Shown: one piece after another, positions 53,583 to 61,674 of the stretch
Layout: every line of letters starts with the position of its first letter
Position numbering within the stretch: position 1 is the first letter of the stretch
Source: an uncultured Propionibacteriaceae bacterium
GTDB taxonomy: Bacteria > Actinomycetota > Actinomycetes > Propionibacteriales > Propionibacteriaceae
DNA: 64,000 nt
NCBI GenBank assembly: GCA_938046585.1
Contig: CALIWR010000006.1
Location: 215,000 to 278,999 of the forward strand
Direction of reading: 5' to 3'
The notes under the pieces: generated by a model
Told to the model about the DNA's origin: nothing
The model's database searches: none
Seen by the model: the letters and a program-made list of their open reading frames with translations, nothing else
Position numbers and translations under genes: made by a program

Positions 53583-54503
53583 TCAGATCAGGAACTCCGG
53601 CGCCGGCTGCGCAGTCTCGACTGCGATCCCAGAGAAGAGGTCATTCTCGGGGATCGTGGTCGGCACGGTCGACATCACCAGCTGGTAGTCCTCGGTCGGC
53701 CAGCCTGCCTTCTGGATCTCCATCGGCACCGCGAACCAGGGCCCGTCAGGGTCAACCTGGGTGGCATGGGCCCGCAGCGCCGCGTCCCGGACCGGGAAAT
53801 AATCCGCGCACGGCACGAAAGTGGTCAGGCGGTGCGCCAGATGGTCGGTCGGCCACTGGGTCAAGCGTTCGGTGTAGACCGGCTCCAGCCCGTGCTCGTG
53901 CATCAGCTCGTCAAGCTTGGCGAAGCGGTTGCGGTGGAAAGTCATGTGGTAATAGACCTTGAGCACTTGCCACGGCTGCCCCAGCTCGGGCCGGTCCGAC
54001 GCCGCCGCCATCGGCACCGCCGCCATCGAAATCCGGTGGCACTGGATGTGGTCGGGGTGCGGGTAGCCGCCGTTCTCGTCGTAGGTGAGCAGCACATGCG
54101 GGCGGAAGTCCCGGATCACCTCGACCAGCCGGTACGCAGCCTCGCTGACCTCCTGCAGCGCGAAGCAACCCTCAGGCAGCGGCGGCGGCGGATCCCCCTC
54201 AGGCAGGCCACTGTCGACATAGCCGAGCCATACCTGCCGGATCCCGAGCAGCTCCCGGGCGGCGTCCATCTCCGCGGCCCGGATTTGGGCGATGTTCTCC
54301 AGCACCTCGGGGCGGTCCATCTTGGGGTTCAGCACATCGCCGCGTTCGCCGCCGGTACAGGTCGCCACTAGCACATCGACACCCTCGGCGACGTACTTGG
54401 CCATCGTCGCCGCGCCCTTGCTCGACTCATCATCGGGATGGGCGTGGACGGCGAGTAGGCGAAGTGGTTCGCCTGCCGGATCAAGGCGGATGGGCTCGGG
54501 CAT
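53583..54503 (-). CDS. mca: Mycothiol S-conjugate amidase
   Basis: A 306-residue zinc amidase of the PIG-L/LmbE family that splits mycothiol S-conjugates into mercapturic acids and glucosaminyl-inositol. The zinc motif AVHAHPDDESSKGAATMAKY and the SSKGAAT continuation, TGGERGDVLNPKMDRPEV, TYDENGGYPHPDHIQCH and DDALRAHATQ-like DAALRAHATQVDPDG distinguish Mca from the deacetylase MshB. It marks the organism as a mycothiol producer. It is divergent from greA, a usual actinobacterial arrangement. Confidence 0.93.
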   Translation of the reverse strand: MPEPIRLDPAGEPLRLLAVHAHPDDESSKGAATMAKYVAEGVDVLVATCTGGERGDVLNPKMDRPEVLENIAQIRAAEMDAARELLGIRQVWLGYVDSGLPEGDPPPPLPEGCFALQEVSEAAYRLVEVIRDFRPHVLLTYDENGGYPHPDHIQCHRISMAAVPMAAASDRPELGQPWQVLKVYYHMTFHRNRFAKLDELMHEHGLEPVYTERLTQWPTDHLAHRLTTFVPCADYFPVRDAALRAHATQVDPDGPWFAVPMEIQKAGWPTEDYQLVMSTVPTTIPENDLFSGIAVETAQPAPEFLI

Positions 54504-54628
54504 GCCCGGTATTGAACCATCGCCTCACAGGCTTGCCGACCGGGCCGACAAATATGGACGCGACCCGAAGGTGGCCGTGGACCTCAGCGATGGTGGATCA
54601 ATCGGCGGCGAATCACTAAGATACCCCG

Positions 54629-55120
54629 ATGAGCACGGAGGAGATCTGGCTGACCCAGGACGCGTACGACAGGTTACGCGAGGAGTACGAGCACCTGATC
54701 AACGTGGGCCGCGACGAGGTCTCGACGAAGATCGCTCGGGCCCGCGAGGAGGGTGACCTGTCGGAGAACGCTGGCTACCACGCGGCCCGCGACGAACAGG
54801 GCCAGCAGGAGCTGCGGATCCGCCAGCTCAAGGAGATCCTGGCCCGGGCCCAGGTCGGGACTCCTGGCGGCGGTGACACCGTACAGCCGGGCATGAGAGT
54901 CACCATCGCCTTCGACGGTGACCGCGACGACACCGATACCTTCCTATTGGGCTCGCGGGAACTGATCGGGCTCGACGACTCGGTCGACCTGGCCGTGTAC
55001 TCGCCGCAGTCGCCGCTGGGGGCCGCGATCACCGGCCGCCAGATCGGTGAGGATGTCTCCTACCAGGCCCCCAACGGGCGGACCATCAGCGTCACCATCG
55101 TCGACGCGGCCGCCTACTGA
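54629..55120 (+). CDS. greA: Transcription elongation factor GreA
   Basis: A 163-residue GreA. The N-terminal coiled coil has WLTQDAYDRLREEYEHL and the acidic tip AREEGDLSENAGYHAARDEQ, which reaches into the RNA polymerase channel to stimulate transcript cleavage; the C-terminal domain contains SPLGAAITGRQIGEDVSYQ. It is divergent from mca with a 125-base gap. The ATG at 54629 gives a standard-length protein; no strong ribosome site precedes it, so it may be translated from a short leader. Confidence 0.95.
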   Translation: MSTEEIWLTQDAYDRLREEYEHLINVGRDEVSTKIARAREEGDLSENAGYHAARDEQGQQELRIRQLKEILARAQVGTPGGGDTVQPGMRVTIAFDGDRDDTDTFLLGSRELIGLDDSVDLAVYSPQSPLGAAITGRQIGEDVSYQAPNGRTISVTIVDAAAY

Positions 55121-55138
55121 CCGCTGCGAACCCAGCTC

Positions 55139-55513
55139 TCACAGATCGACCAGCAGCCGCTGGGCCTCGACCGGGTCGAGCGCCCCGGAAGCCACCTCCC
55201 GCAGCACCTGTTCCCGGGTCAACACCGGTTCCGACTCAGCCTCGGTATCAGCGAGCCCGAGCCGGCCCAGCACCTGGGTGAGGCGGGCCCGGGCGGTCGG
55301 GTACGAGACCCCCAGGTGCTTCTCGAGTTCCCGGACATTGCCCCGAGACGCGAGGAAGACCCGCAACACATCCAGCTCGGCCGGTGACAAGGCACAGAAA
55401 TCGCAGGGCTGGAAGTGGCCGCCGATCTCGCAGCCGCAACTGGCGCAGCCCAGCCGGGTCAGGGTCAGCCGGTCACCACAGACCGGACAGTCGGATGGGG
55501 CCCGGTGGATCAT
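55139..55513 (-). CDS. DUF2089 family protein (zinc finger plus HTH)
   Basis: A 124-residue protein. Two Cys pairs near the N-terminus (CPVCGDRLTLTRLGCASCGC) form a zinc ribbon, and FLASRGNVRELEKHLGVSYP with TARARLTQVLGRLGL is a helix-turn-helix, the DUF2089 layout. It probably regulates transcription. The acidic C-terminal helix (REVASGALDPVEAQRLLVDL) resembles SHOCT-like modules. Its ATG overlaps the stop of the upstream DUF4097 gene by four bases, tying the two together. Confidence 0.87.
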   Translation of the reverse strand: MIHRAPSDCPVCGDRLTLTRLGCASCGCEIGGHFQPCDFCALSPAELDVLRVFLASRGNVRELEKHLGVSYPTARARLTQVLGRLGLADTEAESEPVLTREQVLREVASGALDPVEAQRLLVDL

Positions 55514-56424
55514 GCCGGGTCCTGCGACGGACGAGTCTCGGCCGTTCCCAGCCGGACCGTCGCGTACCCCATCACCACACTGATATCGAGCCGGGCCGAA
55601 CCGTTGCCCATCACCACCTCGTCAGCGCCGTCGTCGTGCTGGCCGTGCCAGGCGATCCGCCCGAGCTGGGTGTCGCCCTTGACCACGACATTGGAATCGT
55701 CGTCCAAGGCGATGCTCAGGCTGCCCGATTCACACCGGATCCGGGACCGGCCCGAGGTGATACTGCCGTTGAGCGTGACTTGGGCGGCGGTCGCCAGGAC
55801 GTCAGAGGCCTCGGCTACGTCTTCCAGCACCGCCGAACCGGCGGTTACCCGGACCTTGCCCAGGTATGCGACACCGGTGGTGTGCAAGGTGCCGGCGGTG
55901 GTCTCGACATCGAGCACGATCGCCGGGTTGACCCGCAGCTGCAATTCCTTGCCCAGCCCCAGCGAGCGCAGATCGTCGAGGCTGCGCGGGGGACGCAGTA
56001 GCGAGAACCCTTCCAGGCTCGGACCGGCCTCGCCGTCGCTACTCACCTCCAGCACCGAACCGTCACGACGCAGCAGGTGCGGCCCCTCGGCGGCGGCGGT
56101 AGCAACGGACGAGTCACCGATGATCCGGACCCGACGCCCGACTGCCCGTACCGAGATCCGATCCACCCCATTGGTGCCGGGCGCGCGCCGTTTCCTGGGC
56201 CGCTGTGGCTCGCGGAACGATTCCCGGTCGTACGTGGCGTACTGCGGCCGTTCCCGCCACTCACCGGTGGCCTCCTGCGGGGTGGGGGTCGCCGGCTGTT
56301 CGAAACGGGTCGGGTCTTGGCTGCGCAGCTGGTCGATGCGGCGGCTGGCCTCGGCGGCGTCGATCCTCCCGGCAGCGAGTTCTTCCAGGATCGGGGTGAT
56401 ATCAGCTGAGTCCGTCATGCTCAA
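55510..56424 (-). CDS. DUF4097-type beta-helix protein with SHOCT-like N-terminus
   Basis: A 304-residue protein without signal peptide. Residues 8-35 (ITPILEELAAGRIDAAEASR) form the SHOCT-like module seen in YvlB/LiaX; a polar linker follows, then a DUF4097 repeat domain of short beta strands (VLDVETTAGTLHTTGVAYLG, VTLNGSITSGRSRIRCESGS). Such proteins appear in envelope-stress modules. It heads a two-gene unit with the DUF2089 regulator and is divergent from an MFS gene, with an inverted repeat in between. Confidence 0.83.
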   Translation of the reverse strand: MSMTDSADITPILEELAAGRIDAAEASRRIDQLRSQDPTRFEQPATPTPQEATGEWRERPQYATYDRESFREPQRPRKRRAPGTNGVDRISVRAVGRRVRIIGDSSVATAAAEGPHLLRRDGSVLEVSSDGEAGPSLEGFSLLRPPRSLDDLRSLGLGKELQLRVNPAIVLDVETTAGTLHTTGVAYLGKVRVTAGSAVLEDVAEASDVLATAAQVTLNGSITSGRSRIRCESGSLSIALDDDSNVVVKGDTQLGRIAWHGQHDDGADEVVMGNGSARLDISVVMGYATVRLGTAETRPSQDPA

Positions 56425-56443
56425 AATGATAGCCGTGCTTTCG

Positions 56444-56461
56444 AGAATGAGAAGTCATTCT
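56444..56461. promoter_or_regulatory. Inverted repeat between DUF4097 and MFS genes
   Basis: AGAATGA-GAAG-TCATTCT is a perfect 7-4-7 inverted repeat in the 67-base divergent gap. The A/T-rich arms stand out from the surrounding high-G+C DNA. It is a good candidate operator for both directions; the DUF2089 protein encoded in the left operon is the closest possible binder. Confidence 0.5.
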
Positions 56462-56491
56462 TTCAAGCTTTGCGTTGGTAGTCTCCGGGGT

Positions 56492-57661
56492 ATGGAACCC
56501 TCACCTCGGCTGCCGCAGGCGGTGTGGGTCCTCGGCGGCATCGGTTTCTGTGTCGCTGTCGGCTTTGGTGTGGTGCTGCCGGTACTGCCGGTGTACGCCC
56601 GGACCTTCGGCGTCTCCACCTTCATGGTCGGCGCCGTGGTGTCCTCGTTTGCGCTGGTCCGGCTGCTCACCACCCCGCTAGCGCCGCAGCTGACCGAGGC
56701 CTGGGGCGAGGCGCCCATAGTCGCAGCGGGCTGCCTGATCGTCGGCCTGTCCAGCGTCGCTACCGGGCTCGCCGACTCGTACCCGGTGCTGCTGGTCTCC
56801 CGAGCCGTCGGCGGGATCGGTTCGGCGCTGTTCACCCTGGCCGCCTCACAGTTGATCATCCGGATCAGCCCCGCCGCAATCCTCGGTCGAGCCAGCAGCA
56901 TCTTCGGTGGCGGTTTCCTACTCGGCGGGATGGCCGGACCGGCGATTGGCGGCGTTCTGGCCACGATCTCGCTGACCACACCGTTCTTCTTCTACGCCGC
57001 GACCCTGGTCCTGGCGAGCTTGGTGGCGACCCTGCTGCCGCGGCAAAGTCACCAAGAACGGGTGGCGGTCGAGTCGCTGCCACTGTCGACTGCCCTGCGT
57101 GACCCACGCTACCGAGCAGCGCTAACCTCAGCCTTCGCCTCGGGTTGGCAGTCCCAGGGGGCGCGTGGGCTGGTGGTCCCCTTGTTGGTGACCGAGGTGC
57201 TGCTGTTACCGGCAGCCCGTTCCGGCGTGGCCTTCGCGCTGGCCTCGGCGGCGCAGGCCGCCACCTTGTACGGGGCAGGTTGGCTCACTGATCGGGCCGG
57301 CCGGCGCTCGACCCTGGTGGCCGGCTCGCTGCTGACCGCCGTACTCGGGGTGGCCTTCGCCCAGGCCGGCAGCTTCACCTGGCTGACGGCGCTGCTGTGT
57401 CTGTACGGGGTGGGCGCCTCGCTGTCGGCCACCTCCACCCAGGCCAGTCTCGGCGATGCCGTCGGCACCCGCCGAGGCCCTGCTCTCGCCGCCTATCAGA
57501 TGGCCGGTGATCTCGGCTCGATCACCGGACCGTTGGCGGTCGGGCTGCTGCTGGACCACTACCCGGCTGCGGCGGCGATGTCGATCGGGGCGGTGCTGCT
57601 GCTGATCACCGCGGCCTTGGCCTGGGTGATGCCGCGCCGCCTGACCAGGACTGAGCGATGA
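56492..57661 (+). CDS. MFS transporter, multidrug-like
   Basis: A 389-residue transporter with twelve predicted helices of the DHA1 type: GFGVVLPVLPVYARTFGVS in helix 1, VSRAVGGIGSALFTLAASQL in helix 4 and GGGFLLGGMAGPAIGGVLA in helix 5 (the antiporter motif region). It likely exports a small molecule. The ATG at 56492 is chosen because the longer frame, back to 55415, runs antisense through two real genes. TAGTCT at 56480-56485 may be its -10, leaving a very short leader. Confidence 0.88.
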   Translation: MEPSPRLPQAVWVLGGIGFCVAVGFGVVLPVLPVYARTFGVSTFMVGAVVSSFALVRLLTTPLAPQLTEAWGEAPIVAAGCLIVGLSSVATGLADSYPVLLVSRAVGGIGSALFTLAASQLIIRISPAAILGRASSIFGGGFLLGGMAGPAIGGVLATISLTTPFFFYAATLVLASLVATLLPRQSHQERVAVESLPLSTALRDPRYRAALTSAFASGWQSQGARGLVVPLLVTEVLLLPAARSGVAFALASAAQAATLYGAGWLTDRAGRRSTLVAGSLLTAVLGVAFAQAGSFTWLTALLCLYGVGASLSATSTQASLGDAVGTRRGPALAAYQMAGDLGSITGPLAVGLLLDHYPAAAAMSIGAVLLLITAALAWVMPRRLTRTER

Positions 57662-57790
57662 CGGCAGACCGCGGGCTGGATGGGTAGGGTGCCCGCATCG
57701 GGATCGATCTGCATACCGCCGGGTATCCGGCCGGGCCAGGCCGGTTCCGCCCAGGCCGAGATGCATGACCGCTGACCAGGAGGGAAACCT

Positions 57791-58495
57791 GTGACCACCG
57801 CCGTTGTTGAGGAGATCCTCAGCCAGATCCCCGTCGATCAGCTGGCCGAGCAGCTAGGAGTCGCCCCAAAGGCCGCCGAGCAGGCCGCCCGGGCCGCGAT
57901 CCCGACGCTGATCGGCGGGCTGCAGCACAACGCCTCCGACCTGGAACAGGAGCCGCGGATCGCCCATGCCCTGCTGGAGCATCAGGGCTCGGCACTGCTG
58001 GAGGGTGGGCTGAACCTGGCCGATGTCGACACTGACGACGGCGAGAAAATCGTACGGCACATCTTCGGCGACCAGACTGCCCCGCTGGCCCAGGCGCTGG
58101 GCAGCGGGACCGGCAACAGCCAGGACCTGATTCGCAAGCTGCTGCGGATCCTGGCCCCGATCGTGTTGGCCTATCTGGCGCAGCGGATCACCACCGGTCT
58201 GCAGTCACGTACCGGCGCTGACGGTGGGATCCTCGGTGACATTCTCACCGGCGCTGTGGCCGGTCCGGCCACCCAGACTCAGACCGGCCAGCAGGGCGCC
58301 GGCGGGGCGATCCTGGGTTCGATCCTGGGGTCGATCTTGAGCGGTGGCAGCCTCGGTTCGATCCTGGGCGGCGCCCAGCAGGCACCGGTCCAGCAGCAGC
58401 CGGCGCCGCAGCCCGCCCAGCCGGCAGCCCAGCCCGAGCCGGGCGGGATCGTCGACGACATCCTCGGCGGTCTCTTCGGCAATCGGAACCGCTGA
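57791..58495 (+). CDS. DUF937 domain protein
   Basis: A 234-residue protein of the YidB/DUF937 family. The N-terminal 130 residues are helical (VEEILSQIPVDQLAEQLGV, AARAAIPTLIGGLQHNA) and hold the DUF937 domain; the C-terminal part is low-complexity, with ILGSILGSILSGGSLGSILG repeats and a Gln/Pro/Ala run. Function is unknown. AGGAGGG lies 6 bases before the GTG start. TAGGGT at 57688-57693 could be a -10 element. Confidence 0.87.
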   Translation: MTTAVVEEILSQIPVDQLAEQLGVAPKAAEQAARAAIPTLIGGLQHNASDLEQEPRIAHALLEHQGSALLEGGLNLADVDTDDGEKIVRHIFGDQTAPLAQALGSGTGNSQDLIRKLLRILAPIVLAYLAQRITTGLQSRTGADGGILGDILTGAVAGPATQTQTGQQGAGGAILGSILGSILSGGSLGSILGGAQQAPVQQQPAPQPAQPAAQPEPGGIVDDILGGLFGNRNR

Positions 58496-58499
58496 GGCG

Positions 58500-59111
58500 A
58501 TGCGGCTGGTTCTCGCTTCCCGGTCCCCGGCCCGGCTCAGCACCCTGCGTCGAGCCGGGATCGAGCCGCAGGTCCTGGTCTCGCAGGTGGACGAGGAAGC
58601 AGTCCAGATCAGCGACCCGCAGGACCTGGTGTTGGAGTTGGCACGCCTCAAATGCGAGGCAGTCGCCGCCACCGTGCCCCGCGACGAAGAATTGGTGGTG
58701 GTCGGATGTGATTCGGTATTGGATCTCGACCGCAAGCCGTACGGCAAACCCGGATCCCCCACGGCCGCAGCCCGGCTCTGGCACCGGCTCGCCGGCCGGC
58801 AGGCGAACCTGGTCACGGGACACCATGTCGTGGTCCGCCGCGGCGGCACCGAACGACGGGCAAGCCGGGTCGCCCAGACTACGGTCTACTTCGCCGACCT
58901 CAGCACCGAGGAGATCGAGGCGTACGCGGCCACCGGCGAGCCAGAGCACGTCGCTGGCGGCTTCACCATCGACGGCTGGGGTGGGCCCTTCATCACCCGG
59001 GTCGACGGCGACCCGCATAACGTGGTCGGGATTAGTCTGCCGCTGCTGCGGATGATGCTGGCCGACCTCGGCGTCACCTGGCACTGTTTGTGGACCACGG
59101 GCCAGGCCTGA
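58500..59111 (+). CDS. maf: Maf-family nucleoside triphosphate pyrophosphatase
   Basis: A 203-residue Maf protein, which hydrolyses non-canonical or methylated nucleotides such as dTTP/UTP or m7GTP to monophosphates. It has the start LVLASRSPARLSTLRRAGI, the VVGCDSVLDLDRKPYGKP motif with catalytic Asp, and the C-terminal VAGGFTIDGWGGPFI and VVGISLPLL. The ATG at 58500 follows the DUF937 stop by four bases; the earlier frame overlaps that gene. It converges with a lipoprotein gene three bases away. Confidence 0.92.
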   Translation: MRLVLASRSPARLSTLRRAGIEPQVLVSQVDEEAVQISDPQDLVLELARLKCEAVAATVPRDEELVVVGCDSVLDLDRKPYGKPGSPTAAARLWHRLAGRQANLVTGHHVVVRRGGTERRASRVAQTTVYFADLSTEEIEAYAATGEPEHVAGGFTIDGWGGPFITRVDGDPHNVVGISLPLLRMMLADLGVTWHCLWTTGQA

Positions 59112-59114
59112 GGG

Positions 59115-59552
59115 TTAGCGCGACCGAGCCCGGATCGTGAGCCCCCAGACCTCGTCGCTGGCGGTATAGGCCCCCTGGTACTGCTGATCGCCGAAGACCA
59201 GCGCGTCGGCGCCGGAGCCGGTCACGTCCCAGCCCAGGGTCGGCAGGTGCTGCGCCAGCAGCCGCCGGATCTGCTCCCGGTCGGTGCCGTACCCGAAGGC
59301 CGAGATCAAGTTTGGCTGGTCGATCCGGCGGGTCAGCGTGACCCCGCTCGGCAGCAGTACCCGGTTCGCGGGCCCGTTGCGCCAACCCAGGTCAGCCAGG
59401 CTGACCGTCCCGGCCGGTGCCCGACGAGTCACCGCAGTGGTGGGGCTGGGGGGCACGGTAGTGGGGGCGCTGCCGCAGCCAGCCAGGAGCAGGGCAGCAG
59501 CCACGGCAAGGGTCCGGCTCGGCTGAAACACGGCCCACACGGTAGTCCCCAT
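59115..59552 (-). CDS. Small lipoprotein of unknown function
   Basis: A 145-residue exported protein. The signal peptide (RTLAVAAALLLAGC) ends in a lipobox with Cys26; a Thr/Pro-rich spacer follows, then a compact domain (LPSGVTLTRRIDQPNLISAF, LRQHLPTLGWDVTG-like LAQHLPTLGWDVTGSGADAL) that resembles no family I know. The ATG at 59552 best places the signal peptide; earlier in-frame starts back to 59624 overlap the divergent UbiA gene. Confidence 0.7.
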   Translation of the reverse strand: MGTTVWAVFQPSRTLAVAAALLLAGCGSAPTTVPPSPTTAVTRRAPAGTVSLADLGWRNGPANRVLLPSGVTLTRRIDQPNLISAFGYGTDREQIRRLLAQHLPTLGWDVTGSGADALVFGDQQYQGAYTASDEVWGLTIRARSR

Positions 59553-59612
59553 GGTCGTCCGATGGTGAGACCTACCACGGCGTTGGGACAGGTGGGATAC
59601 GGTACTCATCCG

Positions 59613-60530
59613 ATGAACAGCCACCCCAGCGCCAATCAGACCCAGCGGCGCCGATCACGACTACCGGCGCCGCTGCGCGCCATGCGTCCTAAGCAGTGGG
59701 TGAAGAACGTGCTGGTGTTCAGCGCCCCGCTCGCGGCGGGGCGGCTGCTGGACCTGCGGGTGCTGGGTGAGACCCTGCTCGCGATGGCCGCTTTTGGCCT
59801 GGTCAGCTCGTTTGTGTACCTGATCAACGACATCGTCGATGTGGCTGAGGACCGCCAGCACCCCACCAAACGTTTCCGTCCGATCGCCTCGGGTGAACTG
59901 CCGGTGCCGGTCGCGATCGGGATGGCTGTGGTCTGTCTACTCGCCGGGATCGGGATCGGGCTGGCCACCGCGATCCCGCTGGCGGTGGTGCTGGCAGTGT
60001 ACGTGGTATTGCAGCTCGGCTACGCCCTATGGCTCAAGCACCAGCCGGTGGTGGACCTGGCCGTGGTGGCGGTCGGTTTCCTGCTGCGGGCCCTGGCCGG
60101 TGGCCTGGCCAGCGGGATCCCGATCAGCCAGTGGTTCCTGCTGGTGGCCTCTTTCGGTTCGCTGTTCATGGTGGCCGGGAAGCGGTTCTCCGAACTGGTC
60201 GAACTCGGCCCGAACGCCGGGACCCGGCCCTCACTGGCGGCGTACTCAGCCGACTACTTGCGTTTCGTCTGGGGCCTATCGGCCACCTTGGTGATCACCT
60301 TCTACAGCCTGTGGGCCTTTGAACAGCAGGCTCGTACCGTATGGGGGGTCCCGTGGACGGCAGTTTCGATCGCCCCGTTTACCCTGGCGGTACTCTCGTA
60401 CGCCCGCGACATCGACCGGGGCACGGCCGGGGAACCGGAGAACGTGGTGCTGCACGACCCGGTGCTGATCGTGCTCGGGCTGCTGTGGCTGGTCACCACC
60501 GGGATCGCGGTCTTCGGCCGCCCGATGTAG
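59613..60530 (+). CDS. Decaprenyl-phosphate phosphoribosyltransferase-like UbiA prenyltransferase
   Basis: A 305-residue membrane enzyme of the UbiA superfamily with eight or nine helices. MRPKQWVKNVLVFSAPLAAG, the first Asp-rich motif NDIVDVAEDRQHPTKRFRPI and KRFSELVELG match the DPPR synthase group (Rv3806c-like), which transfers phosphoribose to decaprenyl phosphate for the arabinose donor of cell-wall polymers. The ATG at 59613 is used because the earlier frame overlaps the lipoprotein gene. Other UbiA substrates cannot be excluded. Confidence 0.85.
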   Translation: MNSHPSANQTQRRRSRLPAPLRAMRPKQWVKNVLVFSAPLAAGRLLDLRVLGETLLAMAAFGLVSSFVYLINDIVDVAEDRQHPTKRFRPIASGELPVPVAIGMAVVCLLAGIGIGLATAIPLAVVLAVYVVLQLGYALWLKHQPVVDLAVVAVGFLLRALAGGLASGIPISQWFLLVASFGSLFMVAGKRFSELVELGPNAGTRPSLAAYSADYLRFVWGLSATLVITFYSLWAFEQQARTVWGVPWTAVSIAPFTLAVLSYARDIDRGTAGEPENVVLHDPVLIVLGLLWLVTTGIAVFGRPM

Positions 60531-60545
60531 TCCCCAGAAGCAGAA

Positions 60546-60580
60546 CGAGCCTGGCCCCGTAGATTCCGGGACCAGGCTCG
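60546..60580. terminator. Bidirectional terminator-like hairpin
   Basis: CGAGCCTGG (60546-60554) pairs with CCAGGCTCG (60572-60580); inside, CCCG pairs with CGGG. The long stem lies between the convergent UbiA and B12-binding-protein genes and probably ends both transcripts. No T-tract is seen on either side. Confidence 0.75.
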
Positions 60581-60594
60581 GCTGTGTAGACGCG

Positions 60595-61674
60595 TCAGCC
60601 CAGCTTGTCGCGGCCCGGCAGATCGGCGGGCATCGCCAGCTTGGTCGTGACCTGGGAGGCCGGGGCGAGGTTGTACTTCTCGAAGGACTTGCGCAGGTAT
60701 TCGGCGGCGTCGACGTTCAGCGAGCTTTCGGTCCACATGGCGTAGGGCAGGTTCACGAAACGCTCCTGCTGCACAGCGGGCAGGTCCTTGGTGACCGGAT
60801 GGGACTTCAGGATGTTCACCTTCTCCTGGAAGGTCTGGCCCGGGTAGTCCACGAACACGAAGACGTCCGGCTTGGCCGTGGCCAGCTTCTCCCAGCTCAC
60901 GCTGGTCCAGGTGTCCTTGACGTCAGCGGTAGCGTTCACGCCGCCAGCTTTCTCGATGATCGCGTTCGGGGCCCCGAAGGAGCCGCTGGTGAAGATGGTG
61001 TCCTTGGCAGAGTCGAAGACGAACGCCACCGGTTTCTTCTCCGGCTTCGCGGCGGCGTCGATCGCCTTCAGCCGCTCCTGCTGGTCTGCTACGACCTTCG
61101 CGGCGGCCTCCGTATGACCGGTGATCGCGCCGAGATTGGTGATGTCGGTAGTCACCGCCTCCCAGGGGTCGACAAGACCACGTTTCGTGGTGCCCTTCTG
61201 ACGGCAGGACTCGGTAAGCAGGTACGACTTGATCCCCTTCTCCTTCAGCATGTCCGGGGTGAGGTTCTTCGACTCGGAGAATCCGTAATTCCAGCCGGCG
61301 ACCATGAGGTCCGGCTTCTGGGCGATGATGCCTTCCAGGGTCGGGTAGTCCTTATTAGTCTCTTTGAGTTTGCCAACGACATCTGCCCCGTATTTGGCTT
61401 CCAGGATCGCCTTGTCACGGTTCATGCTGCTGACCGCGACGATGTTCTCGGCCCCGCCGACTGCCAGGACCAGGGAGATGATGTTGCCGTCATTGACAAA
61501 CATCCTCTTGGCCGGGGCGTCGAGTTTCAGCTCTTCGCCGCAGTTGGTGACCGTCACCGGGCCTGCCGCGGAGGCAGAACTCTTGGCTGCAGAGGGCTGT
61601 GCGGATGAGCAGGCGCCGAAAGCCGCGACAGTTGCCAAAGCCACCCCCGATACCACCAATGTCGTGAACTTCAT
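60595..61674 (-). CDS. ABC transporter substrate-binding lipoprotein, probable cobalamin (BtuF-like)
   Basis: A 359-residue FecB/BtuF-type binding protein. The signal peptide MKFTTLVVSGVALATVAAFG ends with Cys22. VFVNDGNI-like RMFVNDGNIISLVLAVGGAE and GIIAQKPDLMVAGWNYGF are class III features, with a helical link between lobes. The gene order (permease, ATPase, binding protein) and the upstream cobalamin riboswitch point to vitamin B12 or cobinamide. Closely related actinobacterial proteins are sometimes labelled F420-0 transporters. It overlaps the ATPase gene by four bases. Confidence 0.87.
   Translation of the reverse strand: MKFTTLVVSGVALATVAAFGACSSAQPSAAKSSASAAGPVTVTNCGEELKLDAPAKRMFVNDGNIISLVLAVGGAENIVAVSSMNRDKAILEAKYGADVVGKLKETNKDYPTLEGIIAQKPDLMVAGWNYGFSESKNLTPDMLKEKGIKSYLLTESCRQKGTTKRGLVDPWEAVTTDITNLGAITGHTEAAAKVVADQQERLKAIDAAAKPEKKPVAFVFDSAKDTIFTSGSFGAPNAIIEKAGGVNATADVKDTWTSVSWEKLATAKPDVFVFVDYPGQTFQEKVNILKSHPVTKDLPAVQQERFVNLPYAMWTESSLNVDAAEYLRKSFEKYNLAPASQVTTKLAMPADLPGRDKLG

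Noticed and set aside
55415..56491. N-terminal extension of the MFS gene
   Set aside because: It runs antisense through the DUF2089 and DUF4097 genes and lacks membrane helices; the ATG at 56492 begins the first helix.
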